Counted from the stretch's first letter, positions 37,034 to 50,709 are shown. The stretch: DNA of 60,427 nt from Anaeromyces robustus (GCA_002104895.1 MCFG01000114.1:105001-165427); one strand, 5' to 3'. Notes: generated by a model from the letters alone, not told the origin. A program made the numbers and translations.

Positions 37034-38559
37034 TATATTTAATATTAACTTTTTTTAGTTTTTATTTATTTATTTTTTTTTTCTTATGATTTTATTTTAT
37101 CTTTATCTTTATTTAATTTTTATTTTTTCAATAATTAAAGATGTTAAAAATTCTATTACTGTTATTATTAATTGATTAAATATAGTATAATATTTTATGA
37201 TATTTTAAAATAATATGATTACTGATATTATTAAAATATTTATTATTAAAGTATTTATTATTATTCTATAACAATTTTAAAAAAAAATTTTTATAGAGTT
37301 TTACTTTTCTTTTAAAATTTTTTTTAATAATTATTTAATGATTATGTATTAATAATTATTTTTTTTTTTTCAAAAGAAAGCATTATTTTTTGTTTTTGTA
37401 AAATAAAAAAGAAATAAAATATAATACTATAAAAAAAAATGTATAATAAAAAAAAATTAATATAAAAAGTATATAATTTAAAAGTTTTGGTTAATTAATT
37501 AATAATAGCATACTTTATTATCCATTGAATTATAATTAATTTATTAATTATATGTAATAATAATCATAATATTATTAATAATATTAAATTATAAAAAAGT
37601 AATCTTAAATTTTATATAATTAATAATATATAATAAAGACAAAAAAAAAACAATAAAAACAAGTTATATTATATATATATATATATTATTTATCCGTTTT
37701 CAATTACCATGAATACTTTTTTTTTTTTTTTCCATAATTATTTTAATGAAAATAATAAAAATCAAAATTTTAAAAATTATGAATTTCATTGGATATTTTT
37801 TTTATTAATAATTTATAATTTATATTTTAATTGATAATAATTTAAGATTTATTAAAAAATTTTTTATTTTTTAATAAACCATAAATTATTAAATATTAAA
37901 TTTTATTTATATTTATTATAAAACTTTACTTATACATAAAAATTATAAAAATAAAATATAATAATAATAATAATAATAATAAGAAGAAGAAGAAGAAAAT
38001 AGACAGAAAAATATATATATATGTATATTATATATGTATAAAGGTAAAATAATATTTTAAGACTAATATGTATATATTAATATACAAGGGTCAAGTTTAG
38101 TATTAGTTACTAAATTAAAATAAAAATACTTCATTTTTTTATTATTATTTCTATAAAATGACCTTGTGTAACATTTGTAATAAAGTTAAAAAAAAAATAC
38201 ATTAAAGTATATTAAATTACATTTACCAAATATTTTATTATTATTATTATTTTTTTTTTTAAAAAAAAATATTTATTCAATATATAATAAATTATTATAT
38301 ATTTTCTATAGTATTAGTACTTTTTAAAACTATATAAACTATATAATGAATATACACTAAAACTAATTATAATTACTAAAAATAAAAATAAAAATAAAAA
38401 AAAATAATAAAATGATGCAAAAAATTAAAAAATAATATTATTTATTATTTATTTATTTATTTATATATTTACTTTTTTTTTTTTTTTATTTATTTATTTT
38501 CTTTAGTTTATATATATATATATATTGCTTAGTTTTATTTTTGGTTTTATTAGTTTTTT

Positions 38560-38610
<51 letters not shown>

Positions 38611-38954
38611 TATTATTATTTTCGATTTTCGATTTTTATTATTATTTTTTTCTATACATATATATTAAAGTCTATTCTTATCATCATTCTAATTACTATA
38701 AATTACTTTTTTAATAGTAATTTAATAGTAGTTATAATAATATAGATTTAAATTGGTTTTTAATTATTCGTATTGATAAAGTACATTCAATAATTTTATT
38801 AATTTATAATTTGAATAATTATAAATATAATCATGAGCATGTGTTGATTTGTAATTATATAATCATGAACATGTGTTGATTTAAATTTGAAATAAAAAAA
38901 ATTTTTTTTTTTTATTTCTATCTTTAATTATATCAAAAAGTAAATTTAATTAAT
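37034..38954. other. Intergenic between gene D and transgelin
   Basis: AT-rich with long poly(T) (38571-38609). A phrase containing ATCATGA(G/A)CATGTGTTGATTT is duplicated at about 38830-38885. No gene. Confidence 0.7.
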
Positions 38955-41053
38955 TTACTTCTTTTCCTTGTCCTTGTCAAATGGATTGTTGTAAGTAATT
39001 TCACGTCTAGCACCAAATGACATACCACTTTGGCTACTACCACCAGTGTAACCTTGAGAATATTTACCAGCGATGAATAAACCTTCTCTAAGTTGTTCTT
39101 CAGTGAAGGAACATTCCTTTTATAATAAAAGAATAAATAAAGATTAATATATAAAAAAAAAATAAATTAAAAAACAATTTTTAATAAAAAATAATATATA
39201 GTATATTTTATTTTTATTATTTTTTTTTTCTTTTTTTCTTTTTTCTTTTTTTTTTTTTTTTTTTTTTGGTTAATACATACTCTACTCTTAGCTAACTTTG
39301 GACCAATTAATGGAATATGGTCATAACCACCTTTGTCATCAAGAGTTCTTGAAAGAGCAAAGAAAGAATTTAAAACCTATATTACATATTTCAAAAACAA
39401 TAATTAATAACATTAGATATTTTATTTTTTTTTTAATTTTTTTTTATGTACATTTTTAATATTTATCAATATATAATGTATTTTTAATTTTTTTAATACA
39501 TACTTGAAGCATATTCTTATTCTTTTATAGTAGAAATAAATATACACAAGTTATTAGAATAATATAAAAATATATATTATATATATTTATTATTAATTTA
39601 ATAACTGAATTAATATAATACTATATTTAATTATTATTATTATTAAATTATCTTTTTATCGTACTTCGTATAAATCAATGGTTTGGAAGGTTTCATGAGC
39701 TGGAACACCAAATTTCTTTAAGGCGTTAAGGTAAGCTGAAATATTTTCCATCTTTATTAATTTTAAATATTATTTTAATATATAAAACATCATGTAATAG
39801 TAAATTAAAAAGTAAATTTAATAATTAATATTTATCTTCTTTTTTAAAGGCATATTAAAAATAATTATTTTAAATAAATATTTACTTGCATGAATGGCAT
39901 TTTTGAGTTATTAATTTTTTTTATAGTACCTGGTTCAATTTTGTTAGCAAGTCTATTGTAAAAATATCACATTATAATTAAATTAGCGAATAAATAATAA
40001 ATACATATTTAGTTTTTTTTTTTTTTAAAAAAAATTTTTTTTAATATTAATTATTAAATTAACAAATAAATAATGAATACGAACTTGCATATAACGACAC
40101 CACTCTTTAAAATTTCATGGAAACTTTGGTCAGCTGGAAGTTCTTCACCAATAATACTAGAAATCCATCCACGAACTTCCTTTTCATTATCTTCATCGTA
40201 CTTATCAGCACGTTTCTTGGCTAAATTATTATAATATGATTAAATTATTGTAAACAAAAGAATAAAAATATATAAATTATCGATAAAAATTATATATATA
40301 AATTAGTATGATACAAAATATTTTTATAAAAAAAATAATTATAACTACACTTTATTTATATTTCATAATCATTTATTTATTTTATTTATTATCTTGCTTT
40401 TATAAAAATAATATTGTAATATTTATCAGCATGAAATTAATTAATGTACTTAAAAAATCTTGTTACTTATTATAATATTCTTTTAAATACAAAAAAAGAA
40501 AAAAAAAATAAAATAAAATAAAATAATATAATATAATATAATATAATATAATTCCTTTTTTTAATTTCATCCTGGATAATTTTTACATTTATATATAATA
40601 ATATTTGTATAATGTAAACAAATATAACAATTCCAATAAATAGGTAATAAATATGTAAACATAAAATGTTTACTTGTATACCTAATTATTTATTTACTTT
40701 TTTTCTATTTTAATGTATTTATTGTTTACTTTTCAAGCATTTTAATTTTTATTTTTATTTTTGTTTATTACAATATATCATTTTTAGAAGAATTTATAAA
40801 TAACAATAATACTGATAAAAAATTTTTAAATATATATATATAATTTATAATAATTTTTTTTAACTTTCGTTTTATTATTATTATAATTATTAAATTAGTA
40901 AAAAAAAATCATTTATATATTTTCTTATTTACTTATTTATTTACAATAATTTATTATTACTTATAAATGTTCCAATCCATTTTATTGTTTACTTTTTAAT
41001 ATTTTTTATTTTATTTATTTACCTAAATCTTGGTCTAAACTGGTAATAGACAT
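38955..41053 (-). CDS. SCP1: Transgelin/calponin-type actin-binding protein, 198 aa, 7 exons
   Basis: Exons in transcript order: 41053-41023, 40220-40085, 39952-39886, 39751-39665, 39521-39504, 39376-39281, 39116-38955 (597 nt). It is a small actin-bundling protein of the fungal Scp1/Stg1 (transgelin) type. A single calponin-homology domain spans about residues 20-140, with landmarks KEVRGWISSIIGEELP, LKSGVVICKLANKI, DLYENKNMLQVLNSFFALSR and GPKLAKS. One calponin-like (CLIK) repeat follows at about 172-186 (SSQSGMSFGARREI). The basic tail ends in DKDKEKK. Length matches yeast Scp1 (about 200 aa). Codon use is GC-richer than its surroundings, as for abundant cytoskeletal proteins. Exon 5 is only 18 nt (NKNMLQ) but is needed for a continuous CH domain. 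Confidence 0.92.
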
Positions 41054-41660
41054 TTTTTAAATATTTACTGTATAAACAAATTAAAACAATAAATTAAAAA
41101 TTAATTATATTTATAAAATTTTTTAAATTTAAAAAATATAAATTTAAAAAAAAAAAAAAAGAAAAAAAAGAAAGGAATGGATGAAGTTTTTTCTTATTAA
41201 TATAAATTAGTTTCACTTTGAATTCTATTAATAATAATTAATCACTAATTCTTTTAATAATATTTATATTTGTATATGTAAATAAATAAAAATAAAAATA
41301 AACAACATAATATATTAAGAATATATTTATAATATATCTTAATAAATTGTTTTATACATTCTTATGTTTAATAATGTATGTAAAGTTCTAATATTTTTAA
41401 AATATTTATAAATAGTAAAATAATTATTAATTATGATAAAGTACTTTTTATAATTATTATAAAACAATAAAGGGATGATATATATTAATAATCAATTGGT
41501 GATTAATAATGAAATGATTAAATTAATTTAAAATTTGAATTAGACATATATAATTGTGTATATTGTATATATATTTATTTATAAAATTTATTTAAATATT
41601 AAATATATATATATTTATTTATATATTTATATATTTATATATTTATATATTTATTTATTT

Positions 41661-41696
<36 letters not shown>

Positions 41697-43382
41697 TTTT
41701 AATTGAAAATTGTTTTGTTTTAAAATTTAGTGTTAATGATGAAACTTAATATATAAATATTAATATATTAATATATTAATATATAACAATTAATTATAAT
41801 TAAATCATTATAATATTAAATATTATATTAGATATTGGTATATTGATGTATACTTAGTATATATTAATTTATATATTAAACCAATTAAATCAAAAATATT
41901 AAAACTTATATTTTAATAATATATTTTATTATATGTTAACAATTGAAAATTAAATTATTTTATTTATATATATCATAACTATATTTAGTTAATTAATTGC
42001 CTTTTATGGAAAATTTATAAATTAATTTTTTTTTTAAAGTTTGATACATTTTCTCTTATTAAAACATTTTGATTTTTATTATTATTTTTATAATTATAAT
42101 TATTATTTTAAAATTAATTATAAATAAAAAGTTTAAAATTACTGTAATAATAAAATTAAGTTTGATATACATATTATAAATCAATGTTATCCTATCTGTA
42201 TTAATTGTTTTCTTATTCAAGAACATTAAAAATCTTGAAAACTTTAATGATATAAATATATAATAAATTTTATTAATATTAATTTACCAAAGATAAGTTA
42301 TTTATAATTAATAAAATTTGTGTAGTGGCATTATGTAAAGAAATAAATATACTTTTATGTATCTAATAAATCATATAAAAATGAATAAAGTAACAAAATA
42401 TAAAGAAAATAATAAAAAATAAAATAAAATATTTGCCAAAATAAATTTTTTTACTTTATATTATTTCTTAAATATAAAAAATTATTATTTAAATTTTTCT
42501 CTATTTGGTAATATAATATTTTAATAATGGTAGTTTTAAATAATCTTTTTATTTTGGCAATGAAATTTATATTAATTGAAATAATAAAATAAAAAAAAGA
42601 TTATATTATTTTTATATTTTTTCAATGAAACTTATGATAGTTTAAATAATAAAAAAAGAAAATTTTTGATATTTTTTTAATTTCCGTAAAAATGGTGTAA
42701 ATTAATATTAATTATGGTATTTTATAAATTTAACAACAATAATTTAAATTTTATATTTAAAAATTTTTAATAAATGGGATTTAAAATCAAAGAATATTCA
42801 TTCTTTTTTAAAAAAAAAATAATTTAAATATTAACTAATTGAAAAACTATTTTGTGATTATTTTTAAATAATATATATATAATTAATACAATATATAAAT
42901 GTTTTTATTATTATTATTATTATTATTCTTAAAAAAATAGTAATATATAAATTATTAAAAAATAATTTTTTTAATAATATATTTAATAATATAATGAAAA
43001 TTATTATTTCAAAGTATCTATAAATCAAGAATATGAATAAATATTAAAGAAATAATGAATTTCATTTCCCATTGACTAATGAAATTCATAATTTAATTAT
43101 AGAGAAATTGAACAAAAAACACTTTTAAAGAAAAGAGATAACATGAAATATGGTAAATCAAATTATGTTCTATGGTATAAATTTATAATATAAAAAAAAT
43201 ATTTAATTTGTGTCCAAATTCAAATTCCTTTTTCCAATGAATTCTATAAATGAAATTTATTATTTATAAGTTAAATATGATTGTGAATATAGTTTCTTTC
43301 AATAAATTTTAATTTTATGGTGAATTTTAATTTAGCTTTTAGTTTTTTGTTTCTTATTATTATTATTATTTTTTTAATATTT

Positions 43383-43475
43383 AATTTTAAATATATATAT
43401 ATTTAAAGTTAAATGTTTTTCAAAGAGTTTAAATATATATATATATTTAAAATTAAATGTTTTTCAATGATTTTA
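43383..43475. repeat. Direct duplication of about 48 bp next to the 43.5-kb hairpin
   Basis: The phrase TTAAATGTTTTTCAA flanked by TTTAAATATATATAT occurs twice in direct orientation, immediately before the 29-bp inverted repeat. Confidence 0.7.
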
Positions 43476-43493
43476 AATATTGATTCCTCAACC

Positions 43494-43556
43494 ACTTACT
43501 AACCATATCATAAGTATTTTCTCCATAAGAAAATACTTATGATATGGTTAGTAAGT
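43494..43556. other. Perfect 29-bp inverted repeat with 5-nt loop
   Basis: The left arm 43494-43522 and right arm 43528-43556 are exact reverse complements; the loop is CCATA. The arms are mixed sequence (ACTTACTAACCATATCATAA and on), not microsatellite. It could be a hairpin RNA, a MITE remnant or a cruciform site. No gene is adjacent. Confidence 0.9.
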
Positions 43557-44874
43557 ATGGTATGTTTATTTTCCTGTGGCTACATCTAATATTTTTTCAT
43601 AGTATTTTTCACCATTTTATCGTAACGTTTAGCAATACGATTACATTATTAAATTCAGAATAATACATGTTAATATAATTAAAATTGATACTTTGTCCAC
43701 CTTAATCTGAATAATAATAATTAGTATAATATTCAGTAATTTAATTATTATCATTTTCTTTTTAAATTAATGAGAAATATGACAATTAGTACTTAATTTG
43801 TTATTTTTTTCTTCATCTTCTATAGAAATTAGAAGTTTTTAAAAAAATACTATATTTTATTAATTTATAAGTTCTAATAAAAAATAAATTAAACATAAAT
43901 TATAAATTATAAAATAATTATTGGTATTAAAAAATTAATTAAATAAATAATAAATATATACATTTATTACATATATTTATTAAATACATGTGATATCACG
44001 TTAAATATGATTCAATATATAAATATTATAATGTAATATATTGAATATTTAAATTATTTTTAAATTTATCCAATCAAATGCTCTTAAATTTTAAGCCATT
44101 CAAATGTAATAAAGATAGAGTAATTTTATGTTCCAAATTTAATCCTTCTCTTTTAAAAAGTTGTGCCCTATTATACAACTATTTAGGTAAAAATTATGAA
44201 TGTGTATTTTATTAATGTTTAAGATTTTTTAATAAGTCTTTGTTATTTATGTGTCAATTATTAATACGTCCTTTTTCATATGGTTTAATTTCTAGTGTAT
44301 AAATAAATATGTGTTATTTAATGATGAATGGATAATATGATATATTTTTATATTTTTTTAATATTTTATGTTTTTAATGAAAGTATATTTTAAATCTTAA
44401 TGGATGAGTCCGTAGAATTTTTTTTTAACGTTATATATAATACATTATAAAACAACAATAAATATATGCCCGTAAGTGGAATATCATGATGGATGAATAA
44501 TAAAAATATTTCAGATATATGATTCAAAATATAAAAAAATATAATTCAGTAATATGTTATAAAAGTTACCAATGTATAAATTATTAATAATCACTATAAT
44601 TCTACAATTCTATAATATATAACAAAAAAGAAAAGCAATATATGATATACAATACTATATATAACAAATAAAATTATAATACATATTACATAACAAGAAA
44701 AATATATATATGCAATTTATTTTCAACTCATTTATTTTGTTATAAACAAATGATTTTTTTTAAAAAAAAATAATTTTGATATAAATAAAAATATAAGAAA
44801 ACTAATAAACTTACATTTTTTTTATCATTGTTATAATTATAATATTATTAATATTCAAAAATAAAGCATAAAAC

Positions 44875-45489
44875 ATGGGTGCTTACAAATATATTGAAGA
44901 ATTATACAAGAGAAAGCAATCCGATGTTCTCGGATTCCTTGGTAGAGTCAGATGCTGGGAATACAGACAATTAAACGTTATCCACCGTGCCAGCCGTCCA
45001 ACTCGTCCAGACAAGGCCCGTCGTCTTGGTTACAAGGCTAAGCAAGGTTACGTTATCTACCGTATCCGTGTCCGCCGTGGTGGTCGTAAGAGACCAAACC
45101 CAAAGGGTATTGTCTACGGTAAACCAGTTCACCAAGGTATTGCTGAACTTAAGTACCAACGTTCTACTCGTGCTACTGCTGAAGAACGTGTCGCTCGTAA
45201 GTGCGCTAACCTCCGTGTCTTAAACTCCTACTGGGTTAATGAAGATGCCACCTACAAGTACTACGAAGTTATTCTTGTCGACCCATCCCACAAGGCCATC
45301 CGTCGTGATGCTCGTATTAACTGGATTGTTAACCCAGTTCACAAGCACCGTGAAGCTCGTGGTCTTACTGCTACTGGTAAGAAATCCAGAGGTCACCAAA
45401 AGGGTCACAGATACAACAACACTTCTGGTTCCGGAAGAAGAGCTACCTGGAAGAAGCAAAACACTACTTCCCTCCGCAGATACCGTTAA
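44875..45489 (+). CDS. RPL15: 60S ribosomal protein eL15
   Basis: Uninterrupted frame of 204 residues, the same length as human and yeast eL15. It begins [18 protein letters not shown] and continues with [62 protein letters not shown] and ends SLRRYR, all family hallmarks. It is a structural component of the large cytosolic ribosomal subunit, near the peptidyl-transferase/GTPase-centre side of the 60S rRNA core. No intron interrupts the coding region. Codon use is strikingly different from the rest of the window: C-ending codons (AAC, TAC, CTC, GTC) and CGT for Arg dominate, consistent with very high expression. Reading frames visible on both strands within it are consequences of this bias. 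The sequence just upstream is AT-only. Confidence 0.98.
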   Translation: MGAYKYIEELYKRKQSDVLGFLGRVRCWEYRQLNVIHRASRPTRPDKARRLGYKAKQGYVIYRIRVRRGGRKRPNPKGIVYGKPVHQGIAELKYQRSTRATAEERVARKCANLRVLNSYWVNEDATYKYYEVILVDPSHKAIRRDARINWIVNPVHKHREARGLTATGKKSRGHQKGHRYNNTSGSGRRATWKKQNTTSLRRYR

Positions 45490-46054
45490 TTTTAGCGCCT
45501 TTATTGAAATCGTATTATGTGTATTCCTGTATTCAATATATACTTTTTTCAAAAAAGCTAATAAACTTTTTAAACTTATAATTTAAAAAATATATATATA
45601 TAATATTCTTTTATTGTGTATAATATTATTTTTTATTTAATTTTTTTTAGTTTATAAATTTTAGCGTATATATTTTCTTTTTTTTTAAAAAAAAGCAGAA
45701 AAAATTTAATAATCAAATATAGTTAATATATATATAAAATTTCAACAAATTTGGGAAAGGAAAAGAATATAACTGTGAAAGTAAATGATAAACAATTAGA
45801 TATTAAAAATAATATTACTGGAATTAAAAATTATTAATTTCAATATGGAAAATGGGGAAAAAAAGAAATTTAAAAATTCATAATGTTAATTCGAAATTTT
45901 AATTATTTTTTTTAGCATTGATTATTTAACATATAAATATTCTAATTGAATGAAAATTTGAAATCAATTGTAATTTTATTTGTTTTATTAAAACTTATAA
46001 TTAAGTGATGAATTAAAAAAAAACCTGGAATTTAGAAATTTAATAGCGTTTATA

Positions 46055-46099
46055 TTTGTTTGTTTGTTTGTTTGTTTGTTTGTTTGTTTGTTTGTTTGT
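46055..46099. repeat. (TTTG)n microsatellite
   Basis: About 11 units; the only G-containing tetranucleotide array in the window. Confidence 0.95.
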
Positions 46100-46439
46100 T
46101 TTTATAATTTCAAATGATAGTTTAAATGAAAATGTGGAATTTTGTGTTTTTAAAATTATAATTTTAAATTCAATTTATAATTTAATTTTAATGAATTATT
46201 AATTAATAAAATTGTGAAATTTAGATAATTAAATTGATATTAATATTTGTAATTTAATTTAAATTATAATCTCTCTTAATTTATTTAATAAAATTTTGGT
46301 ATAATTAGATATTTGGTTTTTTATTTTTTTTATTTTTATTTTTGAAAAAAGAAAAAGAAAAAGAAAAAAATATATATATTATATAAAATTATAAAGTTGT
46401 AGATAAACAACTTGAAATTTCTTTTTAAACTAAGACAAA

Positions 46440-46702
46440 GAAGAAGTAGTCTAGGAACGTCAATCCTGAGATAACACAGTAGGACAGCCTAGTAGTAGGG
46501 GCAAATACCGATCCTAATTACCGAACTTTTTTCCCTTCAGTATTATTCATTATAATCTATAATATTTTACTGGTTTTTTTTATTTTTTTTTTAGTATCTT
46601 TTTTTTTTTTTTTTTCTTTTATTATATATATATATTTTTTTTATGATACATGTATATGAATATTTAAACTCAATAAAGATGATGTACGAATTGTGTGATA
46701 TA

Positions 46703-46738
<36 letters not shown>
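46440..46738 (+). mobile_element. Poly(A)-tailed retroposon-like unit, copy 1
   Basis: Shares ordered blocks with the unit at 47140-47542: AGGAACGTCAAT, ATAACACAGTAGGACAG, ACCGATCCTA then TTACCGA, CAGTATTATTCATTAT, and a 3' block CTCAATAAAGATGATGTAC. It ends in a poly(A) run of 34 (46705-46738). No protein is encoded. It may be a SINE or the 3' end of a LINE. A phrase starting ACTGGTTTTTT and ending AGTATC occurs both inside the unit (about 46569) and directly after the tail (46739). Confidence 0.6.
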
Positions 46739-46740
<2 letters not shown>

Positions 46741-47139
46741 GGTTTTTTATTTTTTTAGTATCTTTTTTTTTTATTTAAGATAATAAAATTAATAATATTG
46801 TTATGGGTTAAAAAAAAGTAGTTCTAATAATGAAAAAATAAGTAGTATATATGTAATATTGATATTTTAGGAAATGGAAAAATTTTTAACAAGTAACCGA
46901 ATTTATATTTTTTTAATTAGTGTGAAGAGAGAACCTTGGTATTAATAATAAAATTGTTGACAACTGGTCCATAGAATAAGCAATGGAAATAGTTTGTATA
47001 TAAGTGGTAGACTGAGTCTAGTACCTATTCAAAATTTCCATTCTTGTTGTGATCTTCAACTCTATTGAATGATATCATGCCTGTTATCTGTAAAAGACAA
47101 CATATATATATTGTTCAATAAATTTAAAAATCAACCTTT

Positions 47140-47500
47140 CCAAGGAACGTCAATGTTAATATAACACAGTAGGACAGGACAGTCTAAGTAAGGTAATTAC
47201 CAATCCTATTACCGACCCAAGTAGAATTAGGATTAGTTAAGTTAGAATTAAAGTAAAAACATTATAAATCAATTTTTACTTTAATTCTAATAGTTAAGGG
47301 CTAGTATGAATTTATTGTTTTTGTGTATTACTATATTACTTTATACCCTCCAGTATTATTCATTATTATCTATAATGTTTATCTAGTTTTTCTTATTAGT
47401 ATCATTTTTTTTTTCATTTCATTATATGTTTTTTTTATGATTCATGTATATTAATATTTCAACTCAATAGAAATGATGTACAAATTGTGTACTTCATAAG

Positions 47501-47542
<42 letters not shown>
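47140..47542 (+). mobile_element. Poly(A)-tailed retroposon-like unit, copy 2
   Basis: A diverged second copy of the unit at 46440-46738, ending in a poly(A) run of 40 (47503-47542). It carries an extra stretch with a perfect 18-bp hairpin (47242-47259 with 47273-47290) absent from copy 1. The moderately complex sequence at 46920-47140 just upstream may belong to the same element. Confidence 0.6.
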
Positions 47543-47544
<2 letters not shown>

Positions 47545-48330
47545 ACTTAATAAGAAATTAAAATATAAACATTATATAGAAAATATAAATAATTGATATT
47601 AACAGAACAATCTAACTGTATATTAATAATATATAATTAATGATTGTAACAATTATATTATACTAATATGTATATATACATAAAAATGATAATCAAAATA
47701 ATAATAGATAATAATAATAATAATAATAAATAATAATAATTAATAATAATAATAATAAATTAATGAAATCTTTTCATATTATTAAGTGAATAAAAATTTT
47801 TCGTTTATTATGTTCAAATTTTTAAAAATAGACTTTATATAAAGAAAAAATAATATTTATACTAAAATTTTTAACATTATAATACAAAATATATATATAC
47901 AATATTTATATAGATTAATAACACCGTTCAAAAACAAAAAAATTATAATTAAAGAAGTTAGAATTTTTATTAATAGTAAACTAACTATAGTTTAAAAATT
48001 AATAAAAAATTATTTAATAGCTTTTTTTTTCATTACTGAAAAGGATTGTCTAATTAAAAAGGATTACCTAATACAACAATAAAAGTATATATATATATAT
48101 ATATAAAAGACAAATATTTTTTAAGTGAAAATTTCAATTTTATTATTATGAAAATATCAAATTTTTAAAAGATAATAGTTTTTTTTCTAATTCATTTAAA
48201 TATATATTATATAAATCTAACCTTTTGAACAACAACAAAAATCATAAATATACAATCATTCAAAATAATAAAAATATATTATTATTTATTAATATAATAA
48301 TTAATAATGATGTTTATAAATTAAGTAAAT

Positions 48331-48379
<49 letters not shown>

Positions 48380-49257
48380 GAGCGAAAATTAACTCTATTA
48401 TAGTCATATATGATTACATGTAAAATATATGTTTAATAATAATATAAATATGATATATTAATTAATGAGTTTTAATTTTATCATATGTATTTTATGTATT
48501 TTATTATATATAAAGTATTCATTAAACTGTTTCATGTTAAATAATCTAAAATTAATTAAAAATGAGCTTATATCTTATATACCTCTACATAATAATATAA
48601 TTATGTTTATTTATTCATATAATTATTTAACTTATTTCATATAAAATATTTTTTATTCTAAATAGCATATTTAATTATAAATTAGTTTTAAAAGTTAATC
48701 CTATTCTTATTATTCTTAATAAAAACAATAATATATATAATAATTCATTTTATAACATTTATTATTTTATATAAAAAAAAAAAGAAAAAAACTAGTAAAT
48801 ATTAAAGTTTAAAGTAAAAAGAAAAAAAAAGAATAAATATATTTTTTTAATAAAATTATATTAAAAAGTTATTTTTAAATATTTTACTCTCTATAGAACA
48901 ACTAAATTAATTTGAATTTTTATTATTTAAAAAAAATAAGAAATTATATATATAAATATATGAATGAATATATATTAATAGGAATTAATTACTATTAAAT
49001 TAAACGTTATTTTTTTTTGTCATAGTTATTATTATAATTATTATATATTATACAATATTTAATTTAATAATTTTATGAATAAAATGTTATTACAATTCAT
49101 TTTCATAATATTATCATTAAATTACTTTTTTTTTTCTTTAAAAAATATGAATATATAAATTTCTATATTATTAATCATCAATATTAATTATAATTTGTCT
49201 TAGATAATATATATATTCTTTGCTTATTATAAAATATTATAAATTTATATATAAATA

Positions 49258-49380
49258 AAAATACAGATATTATTAATATAAAAAAATATAAAAATATAGA
49301 TATTATTAATATAAAAAAAATATAAAAATATAGATATTATTAATGCATATATATAAAAATACAGATATTATTAATATATA
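49258..49380. repeat. Short imperfect tandem repeats, about 4 copies
   Basis: The phrase AAAAATAYAGATATTATTAA recurs four times with AT-only spacers. The GC-richer words TCTATCTATCGGACGTGACT lie just downstream, outside any gene. Confidence 0.7.
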
Positions 49381-50678
49381 AAATATCAAATTCAAATTTG
49401 AATGAAATATATAATATAGATATATCTTTTGCTTATTATAAAATATCATAAATTTATTTTTCTATCTATCGGACGTGACTGAATCTTGTATATAAATAAA
49501 AAAAAAAATACAGATATTAATACATATAATAAATAAAATTCTAATTTGAATGAAAAAAGTTTAATTATATTGGCATATACATTTAATTATTTAAAATCGA
49601 TAAAGCTTAAAAAATCGATAAAACTTATAATATCCAAATTAAAATTAATTAAAAAATTAAACCCATTTAAAACAATCATTTAGAATATGTAAAGTCATTA
49701 ATTGTTTAGATATTACACATCTTACAGTCATAACTTTTATTAATAAAAAATACAGGTCAAACTCCTCTATCTTCTGAAATATGATGTACATACAAACATA
49801 TTACATAAAAAAAGTATGCATATAATTTAAAACATTTTTGTTAATAAAATTTAGTAACAAAATATTAAAGGATTATATTTTATTATTATTATAATATTGT
49901 AATGTAATGTAATGTAATTGTATTATTATTTAAATATTTAAAAATATGTAAGTATTATAATATTATGTTTTTTTCTTTTTTAATTAATATTACTAATTAA
50001 TTATTACCATAATAGTTAATTTAAACATAAAAATAGCAATTATTAAATATTATTAATTGATAATACAGTTAATATTGTTAATATTATAATACTTAATACA
50101 GAATAAGTTATAATTCTTAATACAGAATAAGTTATAAGTATTTACATATTATACAGTATTAATAATATTTAAATATGATTTAAATAATAATAAGAAAATA
50201 AAATATAATAATAATAATAATATTATTATCATTATTAACATCATTATTATTCTTTATTATATTATTAATTTTCGTACTAATGTAAATATAAAATATAATT
50301 ATGTTTTATTTTTATTACAATTAATCATGACTATAATATTAACAACAAAAAATAATTAATATTATTAATAATTAATGTTATTTTGTTAATAATATACATT
50401 TGATTTCTGTTTTTTATGAGTATTTCATATTAGATAATATAGATAATATTAGTATTATATCTTTGATACTTGTTTTTAGAATGTCCTTTTTTTTTTTTTA
50501 AGTTCTTTTGTGACTGAAACTAGGTTAAAATACTTTTTATAGTACTATAACTGTGGCAAACTATAACACTATTTTATTAGAAGTTTTTCATTACAAAAAT
50601 TATTAATAATAAATATAAAGTAAATAAATAAATAATTAATTAATTAAATAAATAATATATATATATAAATAAACAATA

Positions 50679-50699
<21 letters not shown>

Positions 50700-50709
<10 letters not shown>

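Larger units (their letters stand above)
41054..44874. other. Intergenic between transgelin and eL15
   Basis: Mostly AT-only. At 43480-44400 composition is more mixed, with the 29-bp hairpin and faint coding-like traces on the minus strand (see findings). No intact gene. Confidence 0.65.

Noticed and set aside
44398-44440. GGATGAGTCCGTAGAA, resembling a hammerhead ribozyme core
   Set aside because: The CTGATGA core is incomplete, there is no complementary strand for stem II and no GAAAC follows.
44971-45586. Additional frames on both strands within the eL15 gene
   Set aside because: They are by-products of its GC-rich codon use; none has a recognisable domain and eL15 itself is unmistakable.
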